From the NCBI RefSeq assembly GCF_008698145.1, contig NZ_RZNZ01000011.1:1-64000 (forward strand): DNA of 64,000 nt, read 5' to 3'. The notes below the pieces were generated by a model. That model made no database searches. It had not been told where the DNA came from and worked only from the letters and a program-made list of their open reading frames with translations. The DNA is from Bifidobacterium vespertilionis. Its GTDB lineage: Bacteria; Actinomycetota; Actinomycetes; Actinomycetales; Bifidobacteriaceae. Below are positions 7,763-19,118 of this stretch, piece after piece. Both the position numbers and the translations under genes were made by a program. Each line of letters begins with the position of its first letter. Position 1 is the stretch's first letter.

Positions 7763-9151
7763 ATGCGATTCCCTGAAGGATTCCGATTCGGCACGGCCAC
7801 CGCCTCCTACCAGATCGAAGGCGCCGCAAAGGAAGGCGGGCGCACCCCTTCCATCTGGGACACGTTCTCGCACACTCCCGGAAAGACGGTCAACGGCGAT
7901 ACCGGCGACGTGGCCTGTGACTCCTACCATCGCTGGCGCGAGGACATCGCCCTGCTCGCCGACCTCGGCGTCAACTCCTACCGCTTCTCGGTGGCCATGC
8001 CGCGCGTACTGCCCGCCGAGGACGGTCCGGTGAACGAAGAGGGCCTCGACTTCTACGAGCGAATCGTTGACGAGCTGCTTGTCAGGGGCATCGAACCCAC
8101 GGTGACGCTCTACCATTGGGATCAGCCGCAGTATCTGGGCGACAAAGGCGGGTGGCTGAACCGTTCCACCGCCTATAAGCTCGCCGATTACGCCGGTGTC
8201 GTGGCCCATCGTCTGGGCGACCGCGTGCGGACCTACACCACGCTGAACGAGCCGTGGTGCTCCTCCTACCTGAGCTACGGCGCCACCGAGCACGCGCCCG
8301 GCCTGGGGCTCGGTCCGGGTGCCTTCCCCGCCGTGCACCACCTCAACCTCGCGCACGGCTTGATGGCGCAGGCCGTACGCGCCGAAGTCGGCGACCGTTC
8401 GGACGTGTCGGTCACGTGCAACCTCCAGCTCAACCGCGGCGACGCCGACGCCGTGCACCGTCTTGACCTCATCGCCAACCGCGTGTGGCTCGACCCGATG
8501 CTGCGCGGCTACTACCCGGACGAACTGTTCGCCATCACCAAGGGCATCTGCGATTGGGAGTTCGTCAAGGACGGCGATCTGGAGCAGATCCACCAGCCGA
8601 TCGACGTGCTCGGCGTCAACTACTACAGCACCTCGCTGCTCGCGATGAGCGACCGGCCGCAATTCCCGCAATCCACTGCCGCATCCACCGCGCCGGGCGC
8701 CAGCGATGTGGATTGGCTGCCGACCGAGGGGCCGCACACCGCGATGGGCTGGAACATCGACCCGGACGGACTGTACGACCTGCTGGTGCGCGTGCACAAC
8801 GACTACCCGGAGATGCCGCTGATGGTCACCGAAAACGGCATGGCCTGCGACGACCGTCTGGTTTCCGAAGTCGATCCCTCCACTGACGAGACGGTCAAGG
8901 CCGTGCACGACCCCGACCGCATTGACTACCTGCGCCGTCACTTCGAGGCCGCCGGCCGTGCGATGGACGCTGGCGTTGATCTGCGCGGCTATTTCGTGTG
9001 GTCGCTGCTTGACAACTTCGAATGGGCGTTCGGCTACACCAAGCGTTTCGGCATCGTCTACATGGACTACGAGACGCTGGAGCGCACCCCGAAGGACAGC
9101 TTCAAGTGGTATAGGAAGCTCATCGCCGACCGAGCCATCCCGCAGGCGTAG
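7763..9151 (+). CDS. GH1 beta-glucosidase / beta-glycosidase
   Basis: The 462-residue cytoplasmic glycoside hydrolase family 1 TIM barrel starts MRFPEGFRFGTATASYQIEG. The catalytic acid/base is Glu163 in TTLNEPW and the nucleophile is Glu357 in VTENGM. The C-terminal WSLLDNFEWAFGY is the aglycone/glucose-binding signature. It should cleave beta-1,4 linked glucose, and possibly mannose, from the non-reducing end of imported oligosaccharides. I prefer the ATG at 7763: AAAGGA (7747-7752) lies 10 nt before it, whereas an in-frame ATG at 7754 would be 1 nt from the same site. It is the first plus-strand gene of the mannoside cluster and has its own promoter/operator. Confidence 0.92.
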   Translation: MRFPEGFRFGTATASYQIEGAAKEGGRTPSIWDTFSHTPGKTVNGDTGDVACDSYHRWREDIALLADLGVNSYRFSVAMPRVLPAEDGPVNEEGLDFYERIVDELLVRGIEPTVTLYHWDQPQYLGDKGGWLNRSTAYKLADYAGVVAHRLGDRVRTYTTLNEPWCSSYLSYGATEHAPGLGLGPGAFPAVHHLNLAHGLMAQAVRAEVGDRSDVSVTCNLQLNRGDADAVHRLDLIANRVWLDPMLRGYYPDELFAITKGICDWEFVKDGDLEQIHQPIDVLGVNYYSTSLLAMSDRPQFPQSTAASTAPGASDVDWLPTEGPHTAMGWNIDPDGLYDLLVRVHNDYPEMPLMVTENGMACDDRLVSEVDPSTDETVKAVHDPDRIDYLRRHFEAAGRAMDAGVDLRGYFVWSLLDNFEWAFGYTKRFGIVYMDYETLERTPKDSFKWYRKLIADRAIPQA

Positions 9152-9230
9152 CGATTCCTTGCGGGATTCCTGAGAGGCACCGCGGACGAGCGGTCCGGGG
9201 CTGTGCGACGGACGACACGCCGAGTGGCGA

Positions 9231-9284
9231 AACTTAACCGGTTGAGTTATAGTGAGGGCAACTCAACCGGTTAAGTTATATAAT
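9231..9284 (+). promoter_or_regulatory. Twin LacI-type operators and -10 box of the importer operon
   Basis: Operator 1 (AACTTAACCGGTTGAGTT, 9231-9248) and operator 2 (AACTCAACCGGTTAAGTT, 9260-9277) are reverse complements of each other with centres 29 bp apart. A perfect TATAAT (9279-9284) abuts operator 2. Two sites bracketing the promoter fit repression by the LacI-type regulator at 17878. Confidence 0.8.
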
Positions 9285-9346
9285 CGGCAAGAGAAACCGG
9301 CGAGGTCGCCGGCATAGAGAGAACCAACCAATCGAAAGGATTGACG

Positions 9347-11068
9347 ATGACGTCGAAAGTGAGGAAAGCCCTGCGCCGAACAATCGCCGCGGTGGCCGCG
9401 CTTGCCTCCCTGATGTCCGTCGCGGCCTGTGGCGGGACCTCGTCAAGCACCGCACAGGACGGCACGGTGGTCAGCATCTTCAACGGCACGACGGGTACGT
9501 TCAACGAGAACTTCAACCCGTTCTCGCCCACCGCACTCGGCCCCACCCTGGGTGTGATCTACGAGACGCTTTACTGGTATAATCTGGCCACCGACGAGGA
9601 TCCGACCCCGATGCTCGCCACCGGCTACGAGTGGAACGAGGACGGCTCCGAACTGACCATCACCACCCGTGAAGGCGTCAAGTGGCAGGATGGCGAGCCT
9701 TTCTCCGCCGCGGACGTGGCGTTCACGTTCAACCTGATTCACGACACCCCGGCGCTGAACACCAACGGCACTGCCTGCACGGCCAAGCTCATCGACGAGA
9801 ACCACGTCAAGCTCATCTTCCCGACCAAGAACGCCGATGGCACGCCGTTTGACGAGCCATTCAAGGGCGCCTACATGCAGGAAGGCGGCATCCTCGGCGG
9901 TCAGGCCATCGTGCCCGAGCATATTTGGAAGAACGTCAAGGACCCGATGAACTACACGAACGCCAACCCGATCGGTACAGGCGCGTTCAAGCTCAGCAGG
10001 TTCACCAACCAGTCCTACAGCTTCTCCGCGTTCAAGGACTACTGGAACGGCGCTCCGAAGATCGACGGTGTGCGCTACATCGCCCTGAACGACGCCTCCG
10101 CCGCCACCAGCACGCTGATGGCCGGACAGGTCGACTGGATGAGCGCCTACATCCCCAGCTACCAGACGCTGCTCAAGAACTACCCGCGCATCTCGGCCGT
10201 GAACACGCCGCGACTGACCACCGTGGTCATGACCTGCTCGAACACCGAAGCCGGATGCAAGGGCCCGCAGACCGACACGGCCGTGCGCCAGGCCATGTAC
10301 TACGGCATGAACCGCACGCAGCTCAACAAGCTCGCCGGCGCCGGCGCGGGCGCCATCGGCTCGCCGACGATGCTCATGCCGGACCGAGACCGCAAATGGA
10401 TCACCGACAAGAACCTCGTCACCACGCCGGAGACCGAGGACCAGGAGAAGGCCAAGCAGATCCTCGAGGACGCCGGCTGGAAGATGGGTGACGACGGCTA
10501 CCGCTACAAGGATGGAGTCAAGCTCAGCATGACCATCCAGACCGTGGCCGGCTGGTCCGACTACATTCTGATCAACGACACGTTGAAGCAGCAGATGAAG
10601 CCGCTGGGTATCGAGATCATCTCCACGCAGATGGCATGGAACCAGTGGAACGAAAACGAGCAGAAGGGCAACTACCAGCTCTCCCTTGACTCGCTGGGCT
10701 TGGGTGTCACCGCCGACCCGTACTACACGTACAACCCGCGCTACAGCTCCCTGCAGATGGCCAAGGTGGGTGAGACATCTGGCGGCCAGAACTACGCCCG
10801 CTACTCGAACCCGAAGGTCGACGATGCCATCGAGGCCGCCGCCGGCACGGAGGACGAGGCCGAGCGCAAGGCGCAGTATGCGATCGTGCAGAAGGAGATC
10901 GCGAACGACGTGCCCTACATCCCGGTCTACATCAACTCGATGCTCACCGAATTCAACGACTCCAAGGTGACCGGCTGGCCCACCGAGGACAACATGTACG
11001 CGCTGCCCGCAGCTTGGAAGGCGTGGGACATGGGCATCATCCTGCAGCATCTCGAACCGAAGCAGTGA
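9347..11068 (+). CDS. Family 5 (oligopeptide-type) substrate-binding lipoprotein, probably for beta-manno/gluco-oligosaccharides
   Basis: The 573-residue binding protein has an N-terminal lipoprotein signal (MTSKVRKALRR, hydrophobic core, lipobox SVAAC with Cys28). The SBP_bac_5 fold follows, with blocks such as ATGYEWNEDGSELT and REGVKWQDGEPFSAADVAF. Although the family is named for peptides, several members bind beta-linked manno- or cello-oligosaccharides. The GH1, GH2 and esterase neighbours and the shared operator support a sugar ligand. The start is the ATG at 9347, 6 nt after GAAAGGA; a TTG at 9341 is in frame but too close. It is the first gene of the importer operon. Confidence 0.85.
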   Translation: MTSKVRKALRRTIAAVAALASLMSVAACGGTSSSTAQDGTVVSIFNGTTGTFNENFNPFSPTALGPTLGVIYETLYWYNLATDEDPTPMLATGYEWNEDGSELTITTREGVKWQDGEPFSAADVAFTFNLIHDTPALNTNGTACTAKLIDENHVKLIFPTKNADGTPFDEPFKGAYMQEGGILGGQAIVPEHIWKNVKDPMNYTNANPIGTGAFKLSRFTNQSYSFSAFKDYWNGAPKIDGVRYIALNDASAATSTLMAGQVDWMSAYIPSYQTLLKNYPRISAVNTPRLTTVVMTCSNTEAGCKGPQTDTAVRQAMYYGMNRTQLNKLAGAGAGAIGSPTMLMPDRDRKWITDKNLVTTPETEDQEKAKQILEDAGWKMGDDGYRYKDGVKLSMTIQTVAGWSDYILINDTLKQQMKPLGIEIISTQMAWNQWNENEQKGNYQLSLDSLGLGVTADPYYTYNPRYSSLQMAKVGETSGGQNYARYSNPKVDDAIEAAAGTEDEAERKAQYAIVQKEIANDVPYIPVYINSMLTEFNDSKVTGWPTEDNMYALPAAWKAWDMGIILQHLEPKQ

Positions 11069-11087
11069 CGGCAGTAAGGAGCCAATC

Positions 11088-12077
11088 ATGAAATATGTCC
11101 TGAGAAAACTGGGCTTCTACTTAGTGGCCCTGTGGGCGGCACTGACGCTCAACTTCTTCCTGCCGCGCATCATGCCCGGCAACCCGGTCGACCAGATGAT
11201 CTCCAAGCTCGCGCAGAAGGGCCAGGTCACCCCGGCCACCCGCCACGCTATTGAGCTCATGCTCGGCTCCGACTCCTCGGTGCCGATGTGGCAGCAGTAC
11301 CTCAACTACTTCGGCAACATCTTCCGCGGCGATCTGGGCGTCTCCGTCACCTACTTCCCGAACTCCGTCTCCTCCGTGATCGGCAGCACCCTGCCGTGGA
11401 CCGTCGGCCTGGTCGGTATCTCCACCATCCTCGCCTTCCTCATCGGCACGCTGCTTGGCACGCTCGCCGGCTGGAAACGCGGCTCTTGGATCGACAACCT
11501 CATCCCGGTGACCACGCTGTTGCAGTCGATCCCGTACTTCTGGCTCGCGTTGATCCTCCTGTACTTCTTCGGCCTGCTCAACCCGATCTTCCCGCTGTTC
11601 GGCGGCTACGACGTGTGGAGCGTCACTCCCGGCTGGAGCTGGGAGTTCATCGGCTCGGTCATCAAATACGGCACACTGCCGGCCATCACCATCGTGCTGT
11701 CCTCCGTGGGCGGCTGGATGCTCGGCATGCGCAACATGATGGTCGCCACCCTCTCCGAGGACTACATCCTGACCGCCGAGGCCAAGGGCCTGTCCCGGTT
11801 CAAGATCATGACCTCCTACGCGGCGCGCAACGCCATCCTGCCGTCCATCTCCGGCTTCGCGATCTCCCTCGGCTTCGTCGTCGCGGGCTCGATCGTCGCC
11901 GAATCCGTGTTCTCCTATCCGGGCATCGGCTTCGCGCTGCTGACCGCCGTGCAGAACAACGACTACGCGCTCATGCAGGGCATCTTCATGATCATCACGG
12001 TCTCCGTGCTCGGCGCGAACCTGTTCATGGACCTGATCTACGGCTTCATCGACCCGCGCACCCGGGCCCAGGGCTGA
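11088..12077 (+). CDS. ABC importer permease, DppB type
   Basis: The 329-residue membrane protein has six predicted helices and the N-terminal motif YVLRKLGFYLVALWAALTLN seen in DppB/OppB permeases. A long first periplasmic loop carries MPGNPVDQM. The EAA cytoplasmic loop lies in ILTAEAKGLSRFKIMTSYAA. It pairs with the DppC-type permease 19 bp downstream to form the channel of the oligosaccharide importer. The ATG at 11088 follows AGGAG. It sits 19 bp after the binding-protein gene. Confidence 0.93.
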   Translation: MKYVLRKLGFYLVALWAALTLNFFLPRIMPGNPVDQMISKLAQKGQVTPATRHAIELMLGSDSSVPMWQQYLNYFGNIFRGDLGVSVTYFPNSVSSVIGSTLPWTVGLVGISTILAFLIGTLLGTLAGWKRGSWIDNLIPVTTLLQSIPYFWLALILLYFFGLLNPIFPLFGGYDVWSVTPGWSWEFIGSVIKYGTLPAITIVLSSVGGWMLGMRNMMVATLSEDYILTAEAKGLSRFKIMTSYAARNAILPSISGFAISLGFVVAGSIVAESVFSYPGIGFALLTAVQNNDYALMQGIFMIITVSVLGANLFMDLIYGFIDPRTRAQG

Positions 12078-12095
12078 GGAAAGGACTGAAAGACA

Positions 12096-13096
12096 ATGGC
12101 TGCAACAACCACCAAAGCCGGTAAGGCTCGCAAATCCCGCGCCGACTCCATGCTTCCCCCGATGACGCCGAAACTGGCCGTCGGCCTGACGATCGTCGCC
12201 ATCATCGCCGCGTTCGCCATCTTCGTGCCGTTCTTCGTGGACGACCCGAACAAGGTCAGCGACATCGGCATGACCGGCCCTAGCGCCGAACACTGGCTCG
12301 GCACCACGCAGACCGGACAGGACGTGTTCGCCCAGCTCGCCTACGCCTGCCGTGGCTCCCTGTTCATCGGACTGACCGTCGGCGTGCTCGCCGTGGCCCT
12401 CTCCAGCTTCTTCGGCATCCTCGGCGCCTACGTGGGCGGCGCCACCGACGAGGCGTTCTCCCTCCTGTCCAACGTGATGCTCGTCATCCCGGGCCTGCCG
12501 CTGATGATCGTCATCGCCAGCTACATGCCCTCCAAGTCGTCCGTGCTCGTCGCCGGCGTGCTCGCCCTGACCTCCTGGGCCGGACCCGCCCGAGTGCTGC
12601 GCGGCTACACGATGTCCGTCCGCTCCCGCGACTACGTACTCGCCGCACGCGTCGCCGGCGAGAAGCCGTGGCGCATCCTGTTCGTCGAGATCTTCCCGAA
12701 CCTCATCCCGCTGCTCGCCTCCCAGGCCATGAGCGCCGTCATCGCCGCCATCCTCGGTGAGGCCGGTCTGTCCTACCTCGGCCTCGGCGCCACCGACTCC
12801 TACACCTGGGGCACGATGCTCTACTACGCGCAGAACGGCATGGCTCTGATCCTCGGCGCATGGTGGTGGTTCATCCCGCCGGGACTGTGCATCGCCCTGT
12901 TCGGCGCGGCCCTCGCGCTCATCAACTTCTCGGTCGATGAGATCGTCAACCCGAAGCTCAAGGCTGCGACCCGCAGCCAGATCAAGAAGTGGAAGCTCGA
13001 GGAGAAGGCCGGCAAGGCCAAGACCGACGCCGCGTTCACCCCGGTTGCCAGCGTCAACGGCAACGTCATTAACGGTACGAAGGAGGCCGTGGCATC

Positions 13097-13100
<4 letters not shown>
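12096..13100 (+). CDS. ABC importer permease, DppC type
   Basis: The 334-residue permease begins with a cytoplasmic Lys/Arg/Thr-rich tail, then a first helix near residues 27-45, then five more. The inner-loop motif VLAARVAGEKPWRILFVE is the EAA loop that docks to the ATPases. The C-terminus extends about 40 residues past the last helix into a charged tail. The gene follows the DppB-type permease by 18 bp and overlaps the next ATPase gene by 4 bp (ATGA), indicating translational coupling. Confidence 0.93.
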
Positions 13101-14020
<920 letters not shown>

Positions 14021-14025
14021 GCATC

Positions 14026-14850
14026 ATGACCACGCTGCAACTCAAGGATGTCACCAAGCAGTTCGACCTGCGCTCCGGCCTCAAGACCACGAAGTTCACG
14101 GCAGTAAGCCACGCGAACTTCACGCTCGAATCCGGCAAGACCGTGGCCCTGGTCGGTCAGTCCGGCTCCGGCAAGTCCACGATCGCGAAGATGATCCTCG
14201 GCCTCGAGACCCCCACCGAAGGCCAGATCCTCATCGACGGCAAGCCGGTCGACCATCATGGCCGCAAAGCGGACCACATCTTCCGCAAAACCGTGCAGAT
14301 GGTCTTCCAGGACCCGTACGCCTCGCTCAATCCGTTCCACACCGTGGAGCACCATATCGCCAGACCGATGAAGCTACATCACCCGGGCATGAGCAACGAG
14401 GAAGTGCACAAGCGCGTTATCGAACTGCTCGACCGTGTGCGTCTCACCCCCGGCGAGGACTTCGCCAAGCGCCTGCCCAGCGAACTGTCCGGCGGCCAGC
14501 GCCAGCGCGTCGCCATCGCCCGCGCGCTCGCCCCGGAGCCGAGCATCCTCATCGCGGACGAGCCGGTCTCCGCGCTCGACGTGTCCATCCGACTCGGTGT
14601 GCTCAACCTGCTCGCCCGACTCCAGCGCGAGGAAAACCTCGGCGTGCTGTACATCACGCACGACATGGCCACCGCACGCCACTTCTCCGACGAGATCATG
14701 GTGATGTGCCGCGGCGAAATCGTGGAACGCGGCCCCGCCGATGACGTGATCCTCAATCCGAAGAGCGACTATACGAAGACCCTCATCGGCGCCGCGCCCG
14801 ACCCGGAGCGCCGCCTCAAGGAGCTCGCCGTCGCCCGCGCCGCCCACTGA
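14026..14850 (+). CDS. ABC importer ATPase, DppF type
   Basis: The 274-residue ATPase carries Walker A GQSGSGKST, signature LSGGQRQRVAIARA, Walker B ILIADEPVSALD and switch ITHDMATAR. The start is ATG 14026, just 5 bp after the DppD-type gene and behind AAGGAG, which overlaps that stop codon region. It completes a full five-gene importer: binding protein, two permeases and two ATPases. Confidence 0.93.
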   Translation: MTTLQLKDVTKQFDLRSGLKTTKFTAVSHANFTLESGKTVALVGQSGSGKSTIAKMILGLETPTEGQILIDGKPVDHHGRKADHIFRKTVQMVFQDPYASLNPFHTVEHHIARPMKLHHPGMSNEEVHKRVIELLDRVRLTPGEDFAKRLPSELSGGQRQRVAIARALAPEPSILIADEPVSALDVSIRLGVLNLLARLQREENLGVLYITHDMATARHFSDEIMVMCRGEIVERGPADDVILNPKSDYTKTLIGAAPDPERRLKELAVARAAH

Positions 14851-14886
14851 CAACCGCAAACCGTCATCATCATCGCAAGGAACACC

Positions 14887-17613
14887 ATGACGACCATCAC
14901 CACCCCGCGCACGTTCTCCGCACTTGAAAGCGGATGGACGCTCACCGCGCTCAACCCCGAACTCGCGCCGGAGGAACTGCGCGAACGTCTCGCCGCAGGC
15001 ATCCCCGCGACCGTGCCGGGCGAAGCGACCGTCGACCTGTTCCGCGCCGGACTCATCGGCGACCCCTTCGACGGCGACAACGAGAACCGCCAACAGTGGA
15101 TCGGCGACATCGTCTGGCGATTCACCTGTGAATTCGATTGGCACGGTGACGGCAACACGCGCCACGACATCGTCGCCTACGGGCTCGACACCGTCGCGTA
15201 CGTCGCGCTCAACGGCATCATCGTCGGCGAAACGCGCAACTTCCACCGCACATACCGTTGGGACGCGCGCCCGTACCTGCGCGACGGGGCCAACCGTCTG
15301 AGCGTCACGTTCCTGTCGCCCGTGGCAAGCTCCGACGACGCCGAACGCCGTCGCGGCTACTACCCGCATACCGAACACCACGCGTTCAACCAGATCCGCA
15401 AGCCCAGCTACTCCTTCGGTTGGGACTGGGGCATCGACGTCGCCAATGCCGGCATCTGGCGTCCGATCGGCATCGACTCGTGGAGCGGCGCGCGCATCGC
15501 CTCCGTCCGCCCGCTTGTCGACGTCCGTCCGGATGGCACCGGCGTGCTCGACGTTCACGTCGAGGTCGAACGCGCCGGACGCGGCCGCGTGATGACCGTG
15601 GCCGACGCGCTGGACCTCAACGGCGTGACCGGCGACGGCAGCGGCGCGCTGCCCGTGACCGTCACCGTCGGCGGCTACGACGTCAACCTCGAAGTGGCCG
15701 GCGTCGTCGAGGAAGGACGCGACGAGGCCGTGCTCACCGTCGAAATCCCCGAAGTGCGACGCTGGTGGCCGCGCGGCTACGGTGAGCAGCCGCTGTATGA
15801 CGTGCACGTGGCAGTTGGCGGCATCGCCACGGAAGCCAAGTGGCGCGGCCACGTCGGCTTCCGCACCCTCGCCGTCGACACCCGCGCCGACATGACCGGA
15901 CGCCCGTTCCGGATCACCGTCAACGACGTGCCGGTGCACGCGCGCGGTTACAACTGGATCCCCGACTCCGCGTTTCCCTCGCAGGTGGATGACGCGCGCT
16001 ACCGCCGCGGCATCACCGACCTCGTCGAATCGAATTCGAACATGGTGCGCGTGTGGGGCGGCGGCATCTATGAAGCCGACGAATTCTACGACATGTGCGA
16101 CCGCGAAGGCATCATGGTCTGGCAGGACTTCATGCTCGCCTGCGCCGCCTACCCGGAAGACGCCGAAACGAAGGCCGAAGTGGAAGCCGAAGCCCGCGAA
16201 CAGATCGCGCGCCTGAGCTCCCACGCCAGTCTGACCGTGTGGAACGGCTCCAATGAGAACTACGTGGCCTACAGTGAATGGTGGGGCTTCAAGCAGGCCC
16301 TGCGCGCCGACGACCTGCCCGCCAACGAGCACGGCTACGGCGAAAAGGGCTGGGGCGACTACTACTACTCCGAATTGTTCCCCGCGTTGCTCGCCGAACT
16401 CGACCCGGTCCACGTGTACCTGCCGAGCTCCCCGATGAGCTTCACCCCGTTCACCGACGCCAACAAGGACGTGGACGGCACCATGCACATCTGGGACGTG
16501 TGGAACCGTCAGGACTACCGCAAATACCTCGACTACACGCCGCGCTTCGCCGACGAATTCGGCTATCAGGCGCCGCCCGCCTGGAGCACGCTCACCAGCG
16601 TGGTCCACGACGAGAAGCTCGACCCGTTCGGTACGCAGATGCTCGTCCACCAGAAAGCGTCCGGAGGCAACGTCAAACTCGCCCGCGGCATGCGCTCGCA
16701 TCTGACCCCCGGCCGCTTCGACGACGTGAGCTATAACGCTGACGGCACGCGTGACTGGCTCATCCCCACCGACCGTTGGAACGACATCGAGGACTGGCAT
16801 TGGGCATGCCAGCTGCAGCAGGCGCAGGCCATCCGCTTCGGCGTCGAGCACATGCGCTCGTTGGAACCGGTGAACGCCGGCGCGCTGATCTGGCAGATCA
16901 ACGACGACTGGCCGGTCGTCTCCTGGGCGGCCGTCGACTACAACGGTCACCGCAAGCCGCTGTGGTACGCCTCGCGCGACTTCTTCGCGCCGCGCTTCGC
17001 CACGATCCAGCCGCGTGTCTCCGCCCGGGCGCAGGCCGATCTGAGCTGGGAAGGCAAGAAGGTCAATCCGGACACGCTCGCGCTCGTCGTCGTCAACGAC
17101 ACTTGCTCGCCGTGGCATGGCTCGTGGACGGTCGAGCGCCGCACGCTCGCCGGCGAGACGCTCGCCTCGCAGACCTTCGACGATGTCATGTTGGAGGCGA
17201 CGTCATCGGTCACGCTGACGCTCGACGCGTCCGTCGCCGCGTTCCGCGACGCGACGGATGAGATCCTCATCGCGACGCCCGCCGGTGATGACGGCTTCGC
17301 CCGCGTCATCCACAATCCGGCCGAAGTCATCGAACAGAAGCTCGACCGTGCGCCGTTCACGGCGACGGTCGAGGCCGTCGACGAGGGATACACGCTGAAG
17401 GTGACGGCGCACGCCTACGCCCGCGACGTGTTCTGCATGGTCGACAAGGTCGATGCGGCCGCGTCGATCGACGGCGGACTGGTGACGCTGCTGCCCGGCG
17501 AGACGGTCGTCTGGCATATCGCCTCGGACGGCGTCGACGATCCGCAGGCGTTCACGGCGGCCAACGTGCTGCGTTCGGCCAACGATCTCAATCGAGACTG
17601 GGCTGTGGCGTGA
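14887..17613 (+). CDS. GH2 beta-mannosidase
   Basis: The 908-residue glycoside hydrolase family 2 enzyme has an N-terminal sugar-binding jelly roll (about 1-190), immunoglobulin-like domains, then the TIM barrel. The acid/base is Glu457 in NGSNENY and the nucleophile is Glu557 in ADEFGYQ. The WGGGIYE and FGWDWG motifs typify the beta-mannosidase branch rather than beta-galactosidase. It would release mannose from the non-reducing end of beta-1,4 manno-oligosaccharides in the cytoplasm (no signal peptide). It follows the importer ATPase by 36 bp and is probably the last gene of that operon. The ATG at 14887 follows AAGGA. Confidence 0.9.
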   Translation: MTTITTPRTFSALESGWTLTALNPELAPEELRERLAAGIPATVPGEATVDLFRAGLIGDPFDGDNENRQQWIGDIVWRFTCEFDWHGDGNTRHDIVAYGLDTVAYVALNGIIVGETRNFHRTYRWDARPYLRDGANRLSVTFLSPVASSDDAERRRGYYPHTEHHAFNQIRKPSYSFGWDWGIDVANAGIWRPIGIDSWSGARIASVRPLVDVRPDGTGVLDVHVEVERAGRGRVMTVADALDLNGVTGDGSGALPVTVTVGGYDVNLEVAGVVEEGRDEAVLTVEIPEVRRWWPRGYGEQPLYDVHVAVGGIATEAKWRGHVGFRTLAVDTRADMTGRPFRITVNDVPVHARGYNWIPDSAFPSQVDDARYRRGITDLVESNSNMVRVWGGGIYEADEFYDMCDREGIMVWQDFMLACAAYPEDAETKAEVEAEAREQIARLSSHASLTVWNGSNENYVAYSEWWGFKQALRADDLPANEHGYGEKGWGDYYYSELFPALLAELDPVHVYLPSSPMSFTPFTDANKDVDGTMHIWDVWNRQDYRKYLDYTPRFADEFGYQAPPAWSTLTSVVHDEKLDPFGTQMLVHQKASGGNVKLARGMRSHLTPGRFDDVSYNADGTRDWLIPTDRWNDIEDWHWACQLQQAQAIRFGVEHMRSLEPVNAGALIWQINDDWPVVSWAAVDYNGHRKPLWYASRDFFAPRFATIQPRVSARAQADLSWEGKKVNPDTLALVVVNDTCSPWHGSWTVERRTLAGETLASQTFDDVMLEATSSVTLTLDASVAAFRDATDEILIATPAGDDGFARVIHNPAEVIEQKLDRAPFTATVEAVDEGYTLKVTAHAYARDVFCMVDKVDAAASIDGGLVTLLPGETVVWHIASDGVDDPQAFTAANVLRSANDLNRDWAVA

Positions 17614-17705
17614 CGGAGCTGAACGCCTGCGGCCTCGGTCTGGGTGTCGCAGTGGGCGTGTGATGCGCCGCATGGATGGCGTAAGACTAGTATGGGGAAC
17701 GACTG

Positions 17706-17737
17706 TACGGGTTCAGTGCCGCGGCATGGAACCCGTA
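17706..17737. repeat. 32-bp near-perfect palindrome between GH2 and lacI-type genes
   Basis: TACGGGTTC...GAACCCGTA with an inner TGCCGCGGCA leaves only two mismatched positions. It is followed by no T run, so it may be a factor-dependent stop, an mRNA 3' stabiliser or an operator. The rest of 17614-17877 shows nothing certain. Confidence 0.45.
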
Positions 17738-17877
17738 CCGCGTACCTGAACGGGAATATGCCGGGATGGATGCGCCCCGCCTGATCGCGCGTGAATCGCG
17801 CGCAGTCGGTTCGAATGAATCATGCGAACCGGTGTGATACGTGGCAGGGCCACGATGTATGAGGAAAGTGGAGAACC

Positions 17878-18921
17878 ATGGCGAAAGGCACCATCACCAT
17901 CGCTGACGTGGCGAAGGCCTCCGGCGTATCGAAAAGCGCGGTGTCGTACGCGCTGAATGGCAAGGCCGGCGTCTCCGAGGAGACCCGTGCCAAGGTACTC
18001 AAATTGGCGCGTTCCATGGGGTGGAAGCCGAACAGTGCCGCGAAGTCCCTTTCCGATGCCTGCACCAGGTCCATTGGCGTGGTGCTGATGGTGGCTGATG
18101 CCGAGGGTTTCGGCTCGGGCCTGTTCGCCATGGACTGCCTCGCCGGCTTGAGCAAGGCCGTGGACCCGCGCGACTATTCCATCGTGCTGCGCATGACCGC
18201 GGGCGGCGCCGCGGCTGCCTGCCGCATCTACGAGGATTGGATCGCCTCCGGCAAGGTGGACGCGCATCTCATCTTGGGCGTCGAACTTGGAGACCCGCGA
18301 CTGGCGCTGTTCCGTGAACACCCCGAAGCCAAGGCCCTGTTCATCTCCCAGCGTGAGATCACCAGCGGGCTGCCCACGCTCTACAGTTCCGACGACGAAG
18401 GCGCGCGCATGGTCGTCCGATACCTGCACGGCTTGGGCCATCGCAACATCGCGCGCATCGCCGGCCCCGAGGAATACGTGCACACGTTGGCGCGCGACAA
18501 CGCCACCGCCGACGAATGTTCCAAACTGGGCATGCGCTGCACCACCCTGCATGGCAAGTACATGGCTGAAACCGGCGAGCGGCTGTGCAACGCGATTCTG
18601 GACTTCGGACACCGTCCCACTGCGATCATATGCGATACGGATACTACGGCGGTCGGCGCGCTGCATGCGGCCTTGGCCCGTGGAATTTCGGTGCCGGAGG
18701 ATCTTTCCATTGTGGCCTGGGATGATTCCGCCGCATGCGTTTCGGCCACGCCCACGCTCACTGCCCTGCACCGCGATGTCCGGGCGCTCGGACTGAAAGC
18801 GGGGGAGATGCTGTTGCACATGATCGACGGGGAGACCGTCGGCGATGAGCCAGAGCCGCCGTACCGTCTGGTGAAGAGGGCTTCTACCGGGCCTGTGGTT
18901 GTGTCTGCGCAAGTAGCGTAG
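17878..18921 (+). CDS. LacI-family transcription regulator of the mannoside cluster
   Basis: The 347-residue regulator has the N-terminal LacI helix-turn-helix TIADVAKASGVSKSAVSYAL (about 7-26) and hinge region, then a periplasmic-binding-protein-like effector domain with IICDTDTTAVGALHAALARG and a C-terminal TALHRDVRALG block. Its likely operators are the AACCGGTT-centred palindromes at 7621, 9231, 9260 and 19127. It probably represses the GH1, importer/GH2 and epimerase transcripts until a mannoside or related sugar binds. No such site was seen before the gene itself. The ATG at 17878 lies behind AGGAAAGTGGAG. Confidence 0.88.
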   Translation: MAKGTITIADVAKASGVSKSAVSYALNGKAGVSEETRAKVLKLARSMGWKPNSAAKSLSDACTRSIGVVLMVADAEGFGSGLFAMDCLAGLSKAVDPRDYSIVLRMTAGGAAAACRIYEDWIASGKVDAHLILGVELGDPRLALFREHPEAKALFISQREITSGLPTLYSSDDEGARMVVRYLHGLGHRNIARIAGPEEYVHTLARDNATADECSKLGMRCTTLHGKYMAETGERLCNAILDFGHRPTAIICDTDTTAVGALHAALARGISVPEDLSIVAWDDSAACVSATPTLTALHRDVRALGLKAGEMLLHMIDGETVGDEPEPPYRLVKRASTGPVVVSAQVA

Positions 18922-19118
18922 TGGTGGCGGGGCGACTGCTTGGGCTGGTTCGGGTGTCGATGGACTGCGGTCTGACTGTTTGACGGTTTGACGGTTCTGT
19001 CTGTTTGGCGACTTGACGACTTTATCGGTTCATTGAAAATGTGCCTCTTCAGATGCGTAGTCAGCACGAACTTGTTGCGATTCTAGGATTTCTTTGGCGT
19101 GTCGCACTTTCTTTGCCA